DNA of 64,000 bases from positions 86,956 to 150,955 of the forward strand of contig JAUJNF010000006.1 of assembly GCA_030446485.1 (NCBI GenBank). Direction: 5' to 3'. The DNA comes from Thermoleophilaceae bacterium (GTDB lineage Bacteria > Actinomycetota > Thermoleophilia > Solirubrobacterales > Thermoleophilaceae). Shown piece by piece: positions 41,765 through 51,241 of this stretch. How positions within the stretch are numbered: the stretch's first letter is position 1; each line of letters begins with the position of its first letter. The notes beneath the pieces are model-generated. The model did not search any database. It was not told the origin of the DNA and was given only the letters and a program-made list of their open reading frames with translations. Made by a program: the position numbers and the translations under genes.

Positions 41765-43162
41765 ATGTTCGCCGCGCTGCGGCGGCCCGAGCCGTGGCTG
41801 CTCCTCGTGGGAGTGGCAGCGGTCGCGCTCTGGCCGCTCTCCGCATACACGCTAGGGCCCACGCTCGTCCCCGGGCTGGTCGTGGGCGCCGGGATCCTGG
41901 TGCTCGTCGCGCGCCGTCCCGAGTACGGCATCGCCCTCGCCCTGGCCCTCGCCCCGCTGACGAACCTCGAGGTGCAGGAGATGAAGCCGATGCGCCTCGT
42001 GATACCCGCACTCGCCGTCGGCCTTCTGCTCTACGGGGCGGTCCTCGCTTGGAGGGAGGGAGGCGCGCGCACCGGCCGGCTGTCGGGCACGATCCTGCTC
42101 TTCGTGGCGGTCTCGATCGCCTCGGCCGCCCAGGCGCTCGATCCGGCCTCTTCGCTCACCAAGGTCTTCCTGCTCGTCACGGCCGCGGCGCTCTTCTTCG
42201 CGGTCGTCGAGGTCTGCCGCGACCGCCGCCAGCTGATGGTCGTGGCGGGCGGCGCGGTTGCCGGCCTGCTCATCGCCGGGATGCACGGCGTCTATCAACA
42301 GGCCGTCGGAGATCTCAGCGAGGCCGGGTTCTACTCGGGCGGCGAGATCGTGGCGCGGGTTCAGGGGGCGTTCGGGCACACCAACCAGTACGCGGGGTTC
42401 CTGGCCGTGCTCATCCCCCTGGCGGGCGTGGTGCTCGTGAACCGGGCCTTCCCGGCGGGGATGCGGGCAGTGGCGGGCGCGAGCCTGATCCTGGCCCTGC
42501 CGGCCCTCACCTTCACCTACACCCGGGGGGCCTTCGTCGGGCTGGTCCTCGGGTCGCTGGTGTGGCTCGCCTTCGTCAAGCCGCGCGCGGCGATGGCCGT
42601 CGCGCTGGTGTCGGTCGTGGCGATCTTGGCCTTCGCCCCGGCCACGCTCAAGGACCGCTTCTCCGGGGACAGCAGCGGGGACGTGACGCTGCGCCAGGAC
42701 CTCTGGGGCTCGGCCCTCGACATCTACTCGCAGCGACCGCTGCTGGGCGTCGGGCTCAGCAACTTCTCCGAGGGCTACCGCACGCTGCCCTCGACGCTGG
42801 CCAGCGCCTCGCAGCGCCGGCTCCTGCACAACAAGCAGGTCCTGATCCCGCCTCACGCGGCCAACCAGTACCTGAATATCCTGGCCGAGCAGGGCGTCGC
42901 CGGTCTGCTGGCGTTCCTGATCCTGGCCGCGACCGCGGTGGCGGTCGCGTTCAAGGGATGCCGGGTGAGCGATCCGGCGGGCCGAGCGATCTCGATCGGC
43001 GTGGGAGCGGGAGTCATGATCCTCGCCATACACAGCATGTTCGAGATCACCGTCTTCACCGAGATCTCGGTGCCGCTGTTCGCGCTGCTCGCCGTGGTGG
43101 CCACCTTCGTCGCCCTCGACGACCGCGACGGCACGGCCGATCCGGAGGTGAAGGCCGCATGA
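41765..43162 (+). CDS. O-antigen ligase/Wzy-type polysaccharide polymerase, copy 2
   Basis: 465 aa with about 11-12 membrane helices. Parallel to the protein at 33805 over the whole length; the shared segment 'GRVQGxFGHxNQYAGFLAVL' and the periplasmic loop 'LWGSALDIYSQRPLLGVGLSNFSEGYRTLPSTLASASQRRLLHNKQVL' are nearly identical. The H-A-A-N-Q-Y-L-N motif is present. The stop overlaps the next ATG by 4 nt, coupling polymerase and c-di-GMP signalling gene. Confidence 0.85.
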   Translation: MFAALRRPEPWLLLVGVAAVALWPLSAYTLGPTLVPGLVVGAGILVLVARRPEYGIALALALAPLTNLEVQEMKPMRLVIPALAVGLLLYGAVLAWREGGARTGRLSGTILLFVAVSIASAAQALDPASSLTKVFLLVTAAALFFAVVEVCRDRRQLMVVAGGAVAGLLIAGMHGVYQQAVGDLSEAGFYSGGEIVARVQGAFGHTNQYAGFLAVLIPLAGVVLVNRAFPAGMRAVAGASLILALPALTFTYTRGAFVGLVLGSLVWLAFVKPRAAMAVALVSVVAILAFAPATLKDRFSGDSSGDVTLRQDLWGSALDIYSQRPLLGVGLSNFSEGYRTLPSTLASASQRRLLHNKQVLIPPHAANQYLNILAEQGVAGLLAFLILAATAVAVAFKGCRVSDPAGRAISIGVGAGVMILAIHSMFEITVFTEISVPLFALLAVVATFVALDDRDGTADPEVKAA

Positions 43163-44226
43163 CCGAGGACAGGGTGAAGAGCGCGTGCGTGCTGATCGTC
43201 GATGACCAGCCGGCCAACGTGCTGGTCCTGGAGGGCGTGCTCGACGTGTCCGACTTCCGCACCGTGATCAGCACCACGAACCCGACCGAAGTCGTCGACC
43301 TGTGCACGCGCCACGCGCCGGACCTCGTGATCCTCGACCTCCACATGCCGGGGATGGACGGCTTCGAGGTGCTCGGCCAGCTCTCGCCCTGGATCAGCGG
43401 TTCCACCCGCCTGCCGGTGCTGGTAATGACGGCCGACGTGAGCCAGGAGGCCAGGCGGCGCGCGCTCTCGCTGGGCGCCAAGGACTTCCTCACCAAGCCG
43501 TTCGACCCGGCGGAGACGGTCCTACGCATCACCAACCTCCTGGAGACCCGTCTGCTTCAGCTGGAGCTGCGCACCCAGGCGCGCGAGCTCGAGCGGGAGG
43601 TGCGCGAGCGCACCCTCGAGCTAGAGCAGGCGCGCCTGGAGGTGCTGGAGCGGCTCGCGTTCGCCGCCGAGTACCGCGACGACGAGACCCGTGACCACAC
43701 GGAGCGCGTGGGGCGCACGGCGGACCTGCTGGCGCGCGAGCTCGGCCTGCCCGCGGCCACCGTGGGGCTGATCCGCCGGGCAGCACCCCTGCACGATGTC
43801 GGCAAGCTCGCGGTGCCCGACTCCATCCTGCTCAAGCCGGGGCGTCTCAGCGCCGAGGAGTTCGAGGTGATGAAGAGCCACGTGACGATCGGCGCCGAGA
43901 TCCTCGGTGACGGCCGGAGCGCTCTGATGAAGCTCGGCGCCGAGATAGCGCTCACCCACCACGAGCGATGGGACGGCAGTGGCTACGGGGCCGGGCTGCA
44001 CGGCGAGAGCATCCCGATCTCCGGCCGCATAGTGAGCGTCGCGGACTCCTTCGACGCGCTCACCCACTGGAGGCCGTACAAGGACGCGTGGTCGGTGGAG
44101 GACGCCGTCGCGAAGATCCGCGGCCTGAGCGGGGACCACTTCGATCCACGGGTCGTCGACGCCTTCAACGCCCTCGACCACCACGCACTCCTGACACCCG
44201 TCGAAGAGCCGCTTCTGGCCCCGTGA
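43159..44226 (+). CDS. response regulator with HD-GYP output domain (c-di-GMP phosphodiesterase)
   Basis: 355 aa. Receiver domain 8-125: acidic pair Asp15-Asp16, phosphoacceptor Asp60 (VILDLHMPG) and Lys of LTKPF. A coiled-coil linker (about 128-160) leads to an HD-GYP domain: 'DETRDHTERVG', 'HDVGKLAVPDSILLKPG', 'HHERWDGSGYG'. The GYP triad reads GYG, so activity is not certain but the metal ligands are all present. No histidine kinase gene is adjacent. Its ATGA overlap with the polymerase suggests c-di-GMP turnover tied to polysaccharide output. Confidence 0.9.
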   Translation: MTEDRVKSACVLIVDDQPANVLVLEGVLDVSDFRTVISTTNPTEVVDLCTRHAPDLVILDLHMPGMDGFEVLGQLSPWISGSTRLPVLVMTADVSQEARRRALSLGAKDFLTKPFDPAETVLRITNLLETRLLQLELRTQARELEREVRERTLELEQARLEVLERLAFAAEYRDDETRDHTERVGRTADLLARELGLPAATVGLIRRAAPLHDVGKLAVPDSILLKPGRLSAEEFEVMKSHVTIGAEILGDGRSALMKLGAEIALTHHERWDGSGYGAGLHGESIPISGRIVSVADSFDALTHWRPYKDAWSVEDAVAKIRGLSGDHFDPRVVDAFNALDHHALLTPVEEPLLAP

Positions 44227-44264
44227 CCTGGTCCTCAAGCCGGGGGCCGGGCGGGTCGATAGCA

Positions 44265-45602
44265 GTGGAGGAGATGTTGACTCGACCCGCACAGGACAGC
44301 ATTCACCGGCGCGACACCGATCACGGGTCAGGCACGGTCGCCCCGGTCGCCTCCGATCTCCGCGTCGGGACCCGTATGGCCGGCTACGACATCAAGTCGG
44401 TGGCAGGCCGCGGCGGCATGGGCGTGGTCTACCGCGCCGAGCACGTCCACCTCGGTCGCACGGTCGCGCTGAAGGTGCTGTTGCCGGGATTTGCCGACAG
44501 CGGCGACTTCCGCGAGCGCTTCCTGCGCGAGTCGAGGACCGCGGCGGCCATCAACCACCCCAACATCATCACCGTGTACGACGCCGGTGAGGCGGACGGC
44601 CTGCTCTACATCGCCATGCAGTACGTGGAGGGCACCGACCTGGCGACGCTGCTGCGGGGTGCCGGGGAGCTGGAGCCGCCGGAGGCGGTGTTCCTGCTGG
44701 AGCAGGTGGCCTCGGCGCTCGACGCGGCGCACAAGCATGGAGTAGTACATCGCGACGTGAAGCCCGAGAACATCCTGATGGCGGGCAACCACTGCTACCT
44801 GACCGACTTCGGGGCCGGCAAGCGGATCTCGTCCGAGCGGAGCCTGACCGCGCACGGACAGTTCGTGGGCACGATCGACTACATGGCGCCCGAGCAGATC
44901 GAGGGCGGTGCCATAGACGGGCGGGCCGACGTGTACGCGCTGGGATGCGTCCTCTATCACGCCTTCGCGGGACGGCCACCGTTCGAGAAGGACTCCGAGG
45001 TGTCGGTGATCTATGCCCACCTGCACGAGCCGGTGAGGCCGCTGTCGTCTTTGCAGCCCGAGTTGCCGGCCCGGCTCGACCCGGTCCTGGCCCGCGCGCT
45101 GGCCAAGCGCCCGGGCGATCGCTACGCGACCTGCTGCGAGCTGATCGCCGCGGTGGAGGCGGCCACCTCGGAGGGGGCGCCTCACACGACCGAGGACTCG
45201 GTCGAGCCGGCGGCCGCACCGGCGACGAAGGTGCTGGTGGTGGGGGCCGCCCCGGTGGCGAAGGCCATCGTGCGAGCCACGCTCCCGCCCGACCGCTTCG
45301 AGATCTTTGATGCTCCCCACGGCGCCGCCGCGCTGGAGCTCGGGCGGCAGCAGCGTCCGGCGCTGGTGCTCCTCGACGCATCGACATCCGGCCCGTCGGC
45401 CGTCGAGGTGTGCTCGGGCCTACGCGCCGATCCGGCCACCGCGAGCACCAAGATCGTCGGGATGGCCACGCGCGAGAGCCGGGACGACCTGCGGGCGCTG
45501 AGCGCTGCCGGCGCCGATGACTGCCTCGTCACCCCGTTCTCCTCCCTACAGGTGCTCTACAAGGTCCGAGACCTGCTCGGCCCCGCTCTGGTATCGGACT
45601 AG
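44265..45602 (+). CDS. PknB-type Ser/Thr kinase with C-terminal degenerate receiver domain
   Basis: 445 aa from GTG 44265; ATG 44274 or TTG 44277 are alternatives, because a GGAGGAG stretch sits directly before the ATG. Kinase about 35-300: GRGGMGVVY, Lys of VALKVLL, HRDVKPENIL, DFGAG, APEQ. There is no transmembrane helix, unlike most PknB kinases. The last ~115 residues have a receiver fold: 'TKVLVVGAAPVAKAIVRATL', 'ALVLLDASTSGPS', 'AGADDCLVTPF'. The acidic pocket pair is missing and the usual switch Lys is Thr; only the acceptor-like Asp remains, so phosphotransfer is doubtful. It may be a docking domain for the HD-GYP regulator upstream. Confidence 0.85.
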   Translation: MEEMLTRPAQDSIHRRDTDHGSGTVAPVASDLRVGTRMAGYDIKSVAGRGGMGVVYRAEHVHLGRTVALKVLLPGFADSGDFRERFLRESRTAAAINHPNIITVYDAGEADGLLYIAMQYVEGTDLATLLRGAGELEPPEAVFLLEQVASALDAAHKHGVVHRDVKPENILMAGNHCYLTDFGAGKRISSERSLTAHGQFVGTIDYMAPEQIEGGAIDGRADVYALGCVLYHAFAGRPPFEKDSEVSVIYAHLHEPVRPLSSLQPELPARLDPVLARALAKRPGDRYATCCELIAAVEAATSEGAPHTTEDSVEPAAAPATKVLVVGAAPVAKAIVRATLPPDRFEIFDAPHGAAALELGRQQRPALVLLDASTSGPSAVEVCSGLRADPATASTKIVGMATRESRDDLRALSAAGADDCLVTPFSSLQVLYKVRDLLGPALVSD

Positions 45603-45638
45603 AACCGGTTCACCCGCGCCGCGTGGCACCCTAGGTGC

Positions 45639-47045
45639 ATGTGGCTCACCGTGCGCTCCGGCCAGGATGCCGGCAAGTCGATCGAGATCGAGAGCGACGG
45701 CCTCGTCGTCGGACGGGGTGAGGACTGCGACCTGACGCTCTCCGACGGGCGCGTATCCCGGCGTCACGCCGAGTTCCGGCCGGGTCCGGATGGCCGTGTG
45801 ACGGTGAAGGACCTCGGCTCCGGGAACGGTACCTACGTGAACGGCGAGCGCATCACCGAGGCCTCGCTCACCGGGGGGGAGCAGCTCCAGATCGGCGACA
45901 CCATCCTCGCCTCGTCCGGCCAGTCGCCGGCCCCCGCCGGGTCCTCCACCATCCTCGGCGCCGTGCCGCGCGCGGTGAGCCAATCGGGGGTCTACCGGCT
46001 GGTCGTGCAGCGCTCCGTCCGCCGGGCGACGATCCTCAGCGGCACGGCGATCGCGCTCGCTGGCCTGGTCGTCGTGCTCTTCGCCACGGGCGTGCTCCCA
46101 CCCGGTGACGGGGAGGAGGGCAGCCAGGCGGTCCAGAAGGTGGTCAGCGGCGCGGCGCCGTCGACCGTCCTCGTCGAGGCGCTTCAGGGCGAACGCCGCG
46201 CCGGCAGCGGCACGGGGTGGGTGCTGGACGCGGCGGAGGGTCTCGTGGTCACCAACGCCCACGTGGTCGACGGGGGCAGCACGTTTCGGATCGGCGTCGG
46301 TGGCAAGCCGCGCGACGCGACGATCGTCGGGCTCGCTCCCTGCGAGGACTTGGCGGTGCTCGAGGTGGCGGATCGCTCCGGGCTGAGGACCATGCCGCTC
46401 GGCGACCAGCGATCGCTCGAGCTGGGAGAGACGGTGGTGGCTATCGGCTACCCCCAGGGGGCCTCGGCGGGCGCGAGCCTGACCTCGACCACCGGCGTGG
46501 TCTCGGTGGCGCGCACGAGCTACCGGGAGGCGGCGCTCGACATCCCGCGCTACCCGAACGTCGTGCAGACCGATGCGGCGATCAACCCCGGCAACTCCGG
46601 GGGGCCGCTGCTCGACCTGGACGGCCGGCTGATCGGCGTGAACTCGGCCGGGCGCACGCTGTCGCCCGACGGACGCATCGTCCAGGGGCAGAACTACGCG
46701 ATCGGGGTGGACCGGGTGAAGGAGGTCGCCGCTGCGCTGCGGACCGGCCGTTCGCTGGCGTGGACGGGCCTGAGCTTCGACTATCCGGCGCCGGAGGAGC
46801 TCCGCAGGCGCGAGCTGCCGCCGGGGTTGTTGATCGACCAGGCGGTGAAGGGAACTGCCGCTGCGTCTCAGAACCTCCGGGCCGGCGAGTTGATCGTGGC
46901 GGTGAACGACCGGGCCATCGACAACTCACTGGCGAGCTACTGCGAGGCCGTGGGCAGCGACGCCCCGACCGGAACGGGCACGACCCTCGCCGTGCTCGCG
47001 CCGGGTGCCTCCACGGCCCGGGACGTGAGGCTCGAGCTCGAGTGA
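45639..47045 (+). CDS. FHA-transmembrane-HtrA protease with PDZ domain
   Basis: 468 aa. FHA domain 1-95 ('VVGRGEDCDLTLSDGRVSRRHAEF', 'GSGNGTYVNG') on the cytoplasmic side, one membrane helix about 130-150, then an outside trypsin-like domain with His208 (TNAHVVDG), Asp237 (CEDLAVLEV) and Ser320 (NPGNSGGPL), and a PDZ domain about 385-468. The protease triad is complete. The architecture couples recognition of phosphothreonine inside to proteolysis outside. The Ser/Thr kinase gene 36 nt upstream is the obvious source of the phosphate signal; that partnership is inferred. Confidence 0.9.
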   Translation: MWLTVRSGQDAGKSIEIESDGLVVGRGEDCDLTLSDGRVSRRHAEFRPGPDGRVTVKDLGSGNGTYVNGERITEASLTGGEQLQIGDTILASSGQSPAPAGSSTILGAVPRAVSQSGVYRLVVQRSVRRATILSGTAIALAGLVVVLFATGVLPPGDGEEGSQAVQKVVSGAAPSTVLVEALQGERRAGSGTGWVLDAAEGLVVTNAHVVDGGSTFRIGVGGKPRDATIVGLAPCEDLAVLEVADRSGLRTMPLGDQRSLELGETVVAIGYPQGASAGASLTSTTGVVSVARTSYREAALDIPRYPNVVQTDAAINPGNSGGPLLDLDGRLIGVNSAGRTLSPDGRIVQGQNYAIGVDRVKEVAAALRTGRSLAWTGLSFDYPAPEELRRRELPPGLLIDQAVKGTAAASQNLRAGELIVAVNDRAIDNSLASYCEAVGSDAPTGTGTTLAVLAPGASTARDVRLELE

Positions 47046-47097
47046 GCGGCACCGCTCCCGTTGCGAGCGGCGGAGAGCGCCGCGCGCCGCTCGGCGG

Positions 47098-49043
47098 CTA
47101 GCGGGAGCCGGCGCCGAAGCGCTCGAGCGCGGCCATCGTCTGGCGACCGACGATGCCGTCGACCACCAGGCCGTTCGTGCGCTGGAAGGCGCGCACCGCC
47201 GCCTCGGTGTCCTCGCCGAAGGCGCCGTCGGCCTCGAGCTCGAAGCCGGCCTCGCCGAGGGCGTCCTGCACGTCGGTGACGCTGTCGTCCTCGGAGCCCT
47301 CGAGCAGGTAGCCACCATCCTCGAGCTCCCCGGGGGAGGCGTCGCCCTCGTCGCTGAAGTCGGCCTCGCCGACGGCCTCCTCGACCTGGGCCTCGCCGAG
47401 CTCGTCCGAGTCGCCCTCGTCGCCGAGCGCGCGGCGGCCGTCGTCGAGCACTCCGGGCGGGAGTGCCCCGTCGCCGGCGCCCTCCTCGAGCCGGAACTGC
47501 TGGGACTGGACGGCCGACGGAACGCCGCGCAGCGCGGCGAGCACGCGCCAGCGACCGCGTCGGAAGCGCGACACGTTGGCCTTGAAGGCGCCGCCGCGGA
47601 CGACGACCCAGCGGTTGGCCACCCGGACGTAGCGGTTCGCGCCCTTCGGCGCGTAGTAGGCGGTCAGGCGGACGGTGCCCGTGGTCACGCCGGTCAGGCG
47701 GCCGGCAGCGGTCACGAAGCGCCGTCCGCGGGCACCGGAGCGGACCTTCAGCTTCACCGGACGGCTCCTGGGCGACGTGGCGGGCGACGTGGTGGCCGGC
47801 GCTGTCCCGGCGGGACCGGACGGCCGCTCGAGCGCGGCCGTGTCGGTGCCCGGGACCGCACCTGCGGGTGGCTGAGCCGCGGCGGGCGGGCCGACGGCCG
47901 GAGCGGGTTGGGTGGTGGGCGCGGACGGATCGGCACCCGCAACGGGCTCGGGCGCAGGGTCGGCCGTCGGCGGCACCGGCGCCGGGTCGGCAGCACGCTC
48001 CCCGGTCGCGAAGGCCTTGAAGGCAGCGTAGGCGGGCTTCTTGCTGAAGTCGGTCCTCGTGAGCCCGAACTGGGCCTCGACCTCGTCGGCGTCCTTCTCC
48101 CAGTAGTTGTTGCGGAAGTTGTAGTAGAGGGCGACCTCGACGTAGGGGTCGCCCTCGGCGAGCTGCATCGCCTTGGTGAGGTTGGCGGCCTGCTCGGCGG
48201 CGCTGACCCCGCAGCCGTTCGAGGCGGTGCTCCAGCCGAACTCGGTGAACCAGATCGGCTTGGCGTCGTCGCGCTCGACCATCTCGGCGCGGATCTCGCG
48301 GTAGGCGAGGAAGGAGTCCTTGCGCAGGCGGCCGCCCGGCTCGCGCTCGATGTGCTCGGGGAGCGGGTGCAGGCGTAGGGGTGGGTGGCCATCACGTCGA
48401 AGCTGCCCTTGGCCCCGGCGGCGTAGGCGGCCTCGATGAAGCGCCAGTCGTTCAGCGAGGGGCCGGCGAAGACGACCTTGGCCTGCGGGTCGCCGGCCTT
48501 GATCGCCGGGTAGGAGGCACGCAGCATGCGCGTGTACTCGGCGGCGTTGGGGCCGGTCGACCAGAAGCGCTCGAAGTTCGGCTCGTTCCAGACCTCGTAG
48601 GCCTCGACGCCCTTGCCGGCGTAGCGCTCGGCGATGAAGCGGGCAAAGGCGGCGAACTCGGCGTTGTCGCGCGGCGGGGCGTACTCGGCGCCCGAGGCCG
48701 ATGCCCACTCGGGCGTCTCGTTCAGCATGATGAGCACGCGCTGGCCGGCGGCCTGGGCGCGGGCGATGGCGCCGTCGTACTCCTCGAGCCACCAGTTGTT
48801 GTAGGAGCCGCGCGTGGGCTCGGCGTCGCGCCAGCTGATGCTGAGGCGCACCATGCGCGAGCCCGTGTCCTTGAGCCCGGCGGCGGTGCGGTCCTGCTCG
48901 GCGGCGCTCGTGTACCAGGTCATGTCGGTCACGAAGCCGGGCTCGAGGGCCTCGGCGCCGGCCGGCAGCGCGAGCACGGCGGCACACGCCGCGGCACAGG
49001 CTGCGGCACGGCTACGGCGAAGGAGTGGGCGAGCGGAGGGCAT
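47098..49043 (-). pseudogene. GH39/PslG-like glycoside hydrolase with peptidoglycan-binding domain, copy 1 (one frameshift)
   Basis: About 648 aa after correcting one base. Signal peptide 1-32. (beta/alpha)8 hydrolase: 'VRLSISWRDAEPTRGSYNNWW', acid/base Glu in EVWNEPNFERFW, nucleophile Glu in WFTEFGWST. A Pro/Ala-rich linker, a beta domain (about 470-550) and a C-terminal PG_binding_1 module ('VQDALGEAGFELEADGAFGEDTEAAVRAFQRTNGLVVDGIVG') follow. The frame breaks after 'MATHPYACTRS' at a C4 run (48357-48360); one more C restores 'SPEHIEREPGG'. The same break is in copy 2, so it predates the duplication or is a systematic sequencing error. PslG-like enzymes trim exopolysaccharide, which fits the locus. 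Confidence 0.75.
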
Positions 49044-49138
49044 GGTGGAAAGCGGCGGTCGGGCCGCCTGGCTTGGTTATCGGCCGCGGCGGGGCAAGGC
49101 GGGAGTGGGAGGCCCGGTTTGGACGAAGGTACGAGGGG
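48005..49138. repeat. direct repeat, first unit (about 1134 bp)
   Basis: By eye this block is identical to 49897-51030, with a constant offset of 1892 bp. It covers the promoter region, signal peptide and catalytic domain of GH39-like copy 1. Identity stops sharply inside the linker and about 95 bp upstream of the start. Confidence 0.85.
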
Positions 49139-49171
49139 GTGGGTGGTGGTGTCCGGCACCGCGGGCGGCGG

Positions 49172-50935
49172 CTAGCGGGAGCCGGCGCCGAAGCGCTCGA
49201 GCGCGGCCATCGTCTGGCGACCGACGATGCCGTCGACCACCAGGCCGTTCTTGCGCTGGAAGGCGCGCACCGCCGCCTCGGTGTCCTCGCCGAAGGCGCC
49301 GTCGGCCTCGAGCTCGAAGCCGGCCTCGCCGAGGGCGTCCTGCACGTCGGTGACGCTGTCGTCCTCGGAGCCCTCGAGCAGGTAGCCACCATCCTCGAGC
49401 TCCCGGGGAGGCGTCGCCCTCGTCGCTGAAGTCGGCCTCGCCGACGGCCTCCTCGACCTGGGCCTCGCCGAGCTCGTCCGAGTCGCCCTCGTCGCCGAGC
49501 GCGCGGCGGCCGTCGTCGAGCACTCCGGGCGGGAGTGCCCCGTCGCCGGCGCCTTCCTCGAGCCGGAACCGTCGGGCCTGCGAGGCCGACGGAACGCCGC
49601 GCAGCGCGGCGAGCACGCGCCAGCGACCGGGGCGGAAGCGCGAGATCTTGGCGCTGAAGACGCCGCCGCGAACCAGCACCCAGCGGCTGGAGACCTTGAC
49701 GTAGCGGCGGGTCCCCCTGCGGGCGTGGTATGCGGTCAGGCGCACGGTGCCCGTGGTCACGCCCCTGAGGCGTCCAGCGGCGGTCACGTATCGGCGTCCC
49801 TGGGCTCCGGGCTGGATGCTCAACCGGACCGGGCGGCTCTGGGTCTCGGGCGAAGTCGTCACCGGGACCGTGTCCGGACCCGGCCCGCCGGCGCCCGTCG
49901 CGAAGGCCTTGAAGGCAGCGTAGGCGGGCTTCTTGCTGAAGTCGGTCCTCGTGAGCCCGAACTGGGCCTCGACCTCGTCGGCGTCCTTCTCCCAGTAGTT
50001 GTTGCGGAAGTTGTAGTAGAGGGCGACCTCGACGTAGGGGTCGCCCTCGGCGAGCTGCATCGCCTTGGTGAGGTTGGCGGCCTGCTCGGCGGCGCTGACC
50101 CCGCAGCCGTTCGAGGCGGTGCTCCAGCCGAACTCGGTGAACCAGATCGGCTTGGCGTCGTCGCGCTCGACCATCTCGGCGCGGATCTCGCGGTAGGCGA
50201 GGAAGGAGTCCTTGCGCAGGCGGCCGCCCGGCTCGCGCTCGATGTGCTCGGGGAGCGGGTGCAGGCGTAGGGGTGGGTGGCCATCACGTCGAAGCTGCCC
50301 TTGGCCCCGGCGGCGTAGGCGGCCTCGATGAAGCGCCAGTCGTTCAGCGAGGGGCCGGCGAAGACGACCTTGGCCTGCGGGTCGCCGGCCTTGATCGCCG
50401 GGTAGGAGGCACGCAGCATGCGCGTGTACTCGGCGGCGTTGGGGCCGGTCGACCAGAAGCGCTCGAAGTTCGGCTCGTTCCAGACCTCGTAGGCCTCGAC
50501 GCCCTTGCCGGCGTAGCGCTCGGCGATGAAGCGGGCAAAGGCGGCGAACTCGGCGTTGTCGCGCGGCGGGGCGTACTCGGCGCCCGAGGCCGATGCCCAC
50601 TCGGGCGTCTCGTTCAGCATGATGAGCACGCGCTGGCCGGCGGCCTGGGCGCGGGCGATGGCGCCGTCGTACTCCTCGAGCCACCAGTTGTTGTAGGAGC
50701 CGCGCGTGGGCTCGGCGTCGCGCCAGCTGATGCTGAGGCGCACCATGCGCGAGCCCGTGTCCTTGAGCCCGGCGGCGGTGCGGTCCTGCTCGGCGGCGCT
50801 CGTGTACCAGGTCATGTCGGTCACGAAGCCGGGCTCGAGGGCCTCGGCGCCGGCCGGCAGCGCGAGCACGGCGGCACACGCCGCGGCACAGGCTGCGGCA
50901 CGGCTACGGCGAAGGAGTGGGCGAGCGGAGGGCAT
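49172..50935 (-). pseudogene. GH39/PslG-like glycoside hydrolase with peptidoglycan-binding domain, copy 2 (two frameshifts)
   Basis: Catalytic domain identical to copy 1 including its C4-run frameshift (here 50249-50252), but the linker is shorter and reads 'GAGGPGPDTVPVTTSPETQ' with a distinct beta domain. A second break near 49404-49410 (CTCCCGGGGAGG against CTCCCCGGGGGAGG in copy 1, two bases fewer) puts the PG_binding_1 module into another frame. The C-terminal module is again almost identical to copy 1 (one visible base change near 49250). The mosaic of identical ends and a diverged middle suggests gene conversion. Confidence 0.7.
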
Positions 50936-51030
50936 GGTGGAAAGCGGCGGTCGGGCCGCCTGGCTTGGTTATCGGCCGCGGCGGGGCAAGGCGGGAGTGG
51001 GAGGCCCGGTTTGGACGAAGGTACGAGGGG
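49897..51030. repeat. direct repeat, second unit (about 1134 bp)
   Basis: Second unit of the duplication described for 48005-49138. No terminal inverted repeats or transposase are visible, so unequal recombination is the likely origin. Confidence 0.85.
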
Positions 51031-51241
51031 CCGCGCTGGGCGGGAGTCGCCGGCTCGTCCGGGACAGCGCGGCCTGGCGAGGCTCTATGGTGAGCGCACG
51101 GCCGCCAGGGGCTCTTCGGCTCTGCCGCGGGGCGGTGCGTCGGCGGTCCCGCCGCTACAGCAGCCCGGCGCTTAGGACGATGCAGGGTGGGATGCCTCTG
51201 AGTCTCAATCGAACACCGTTGGGCCGCCGGGCGGACAGCAC

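Noticed and set aside
45632-45637. TAGGTG as leaderless -10 for the FHA-HtrA gene
   Set aside because: It ends one base before the ATG, too close for a transcription start, and does not fit TANNNT.
48360-48380. Programmed -1 frameshifting in the GH39-like genes
   Set aside because: The site is a short C run without a canonical slippery heptamer or evident stimulatory structure; a simple one-base deletion explains it.
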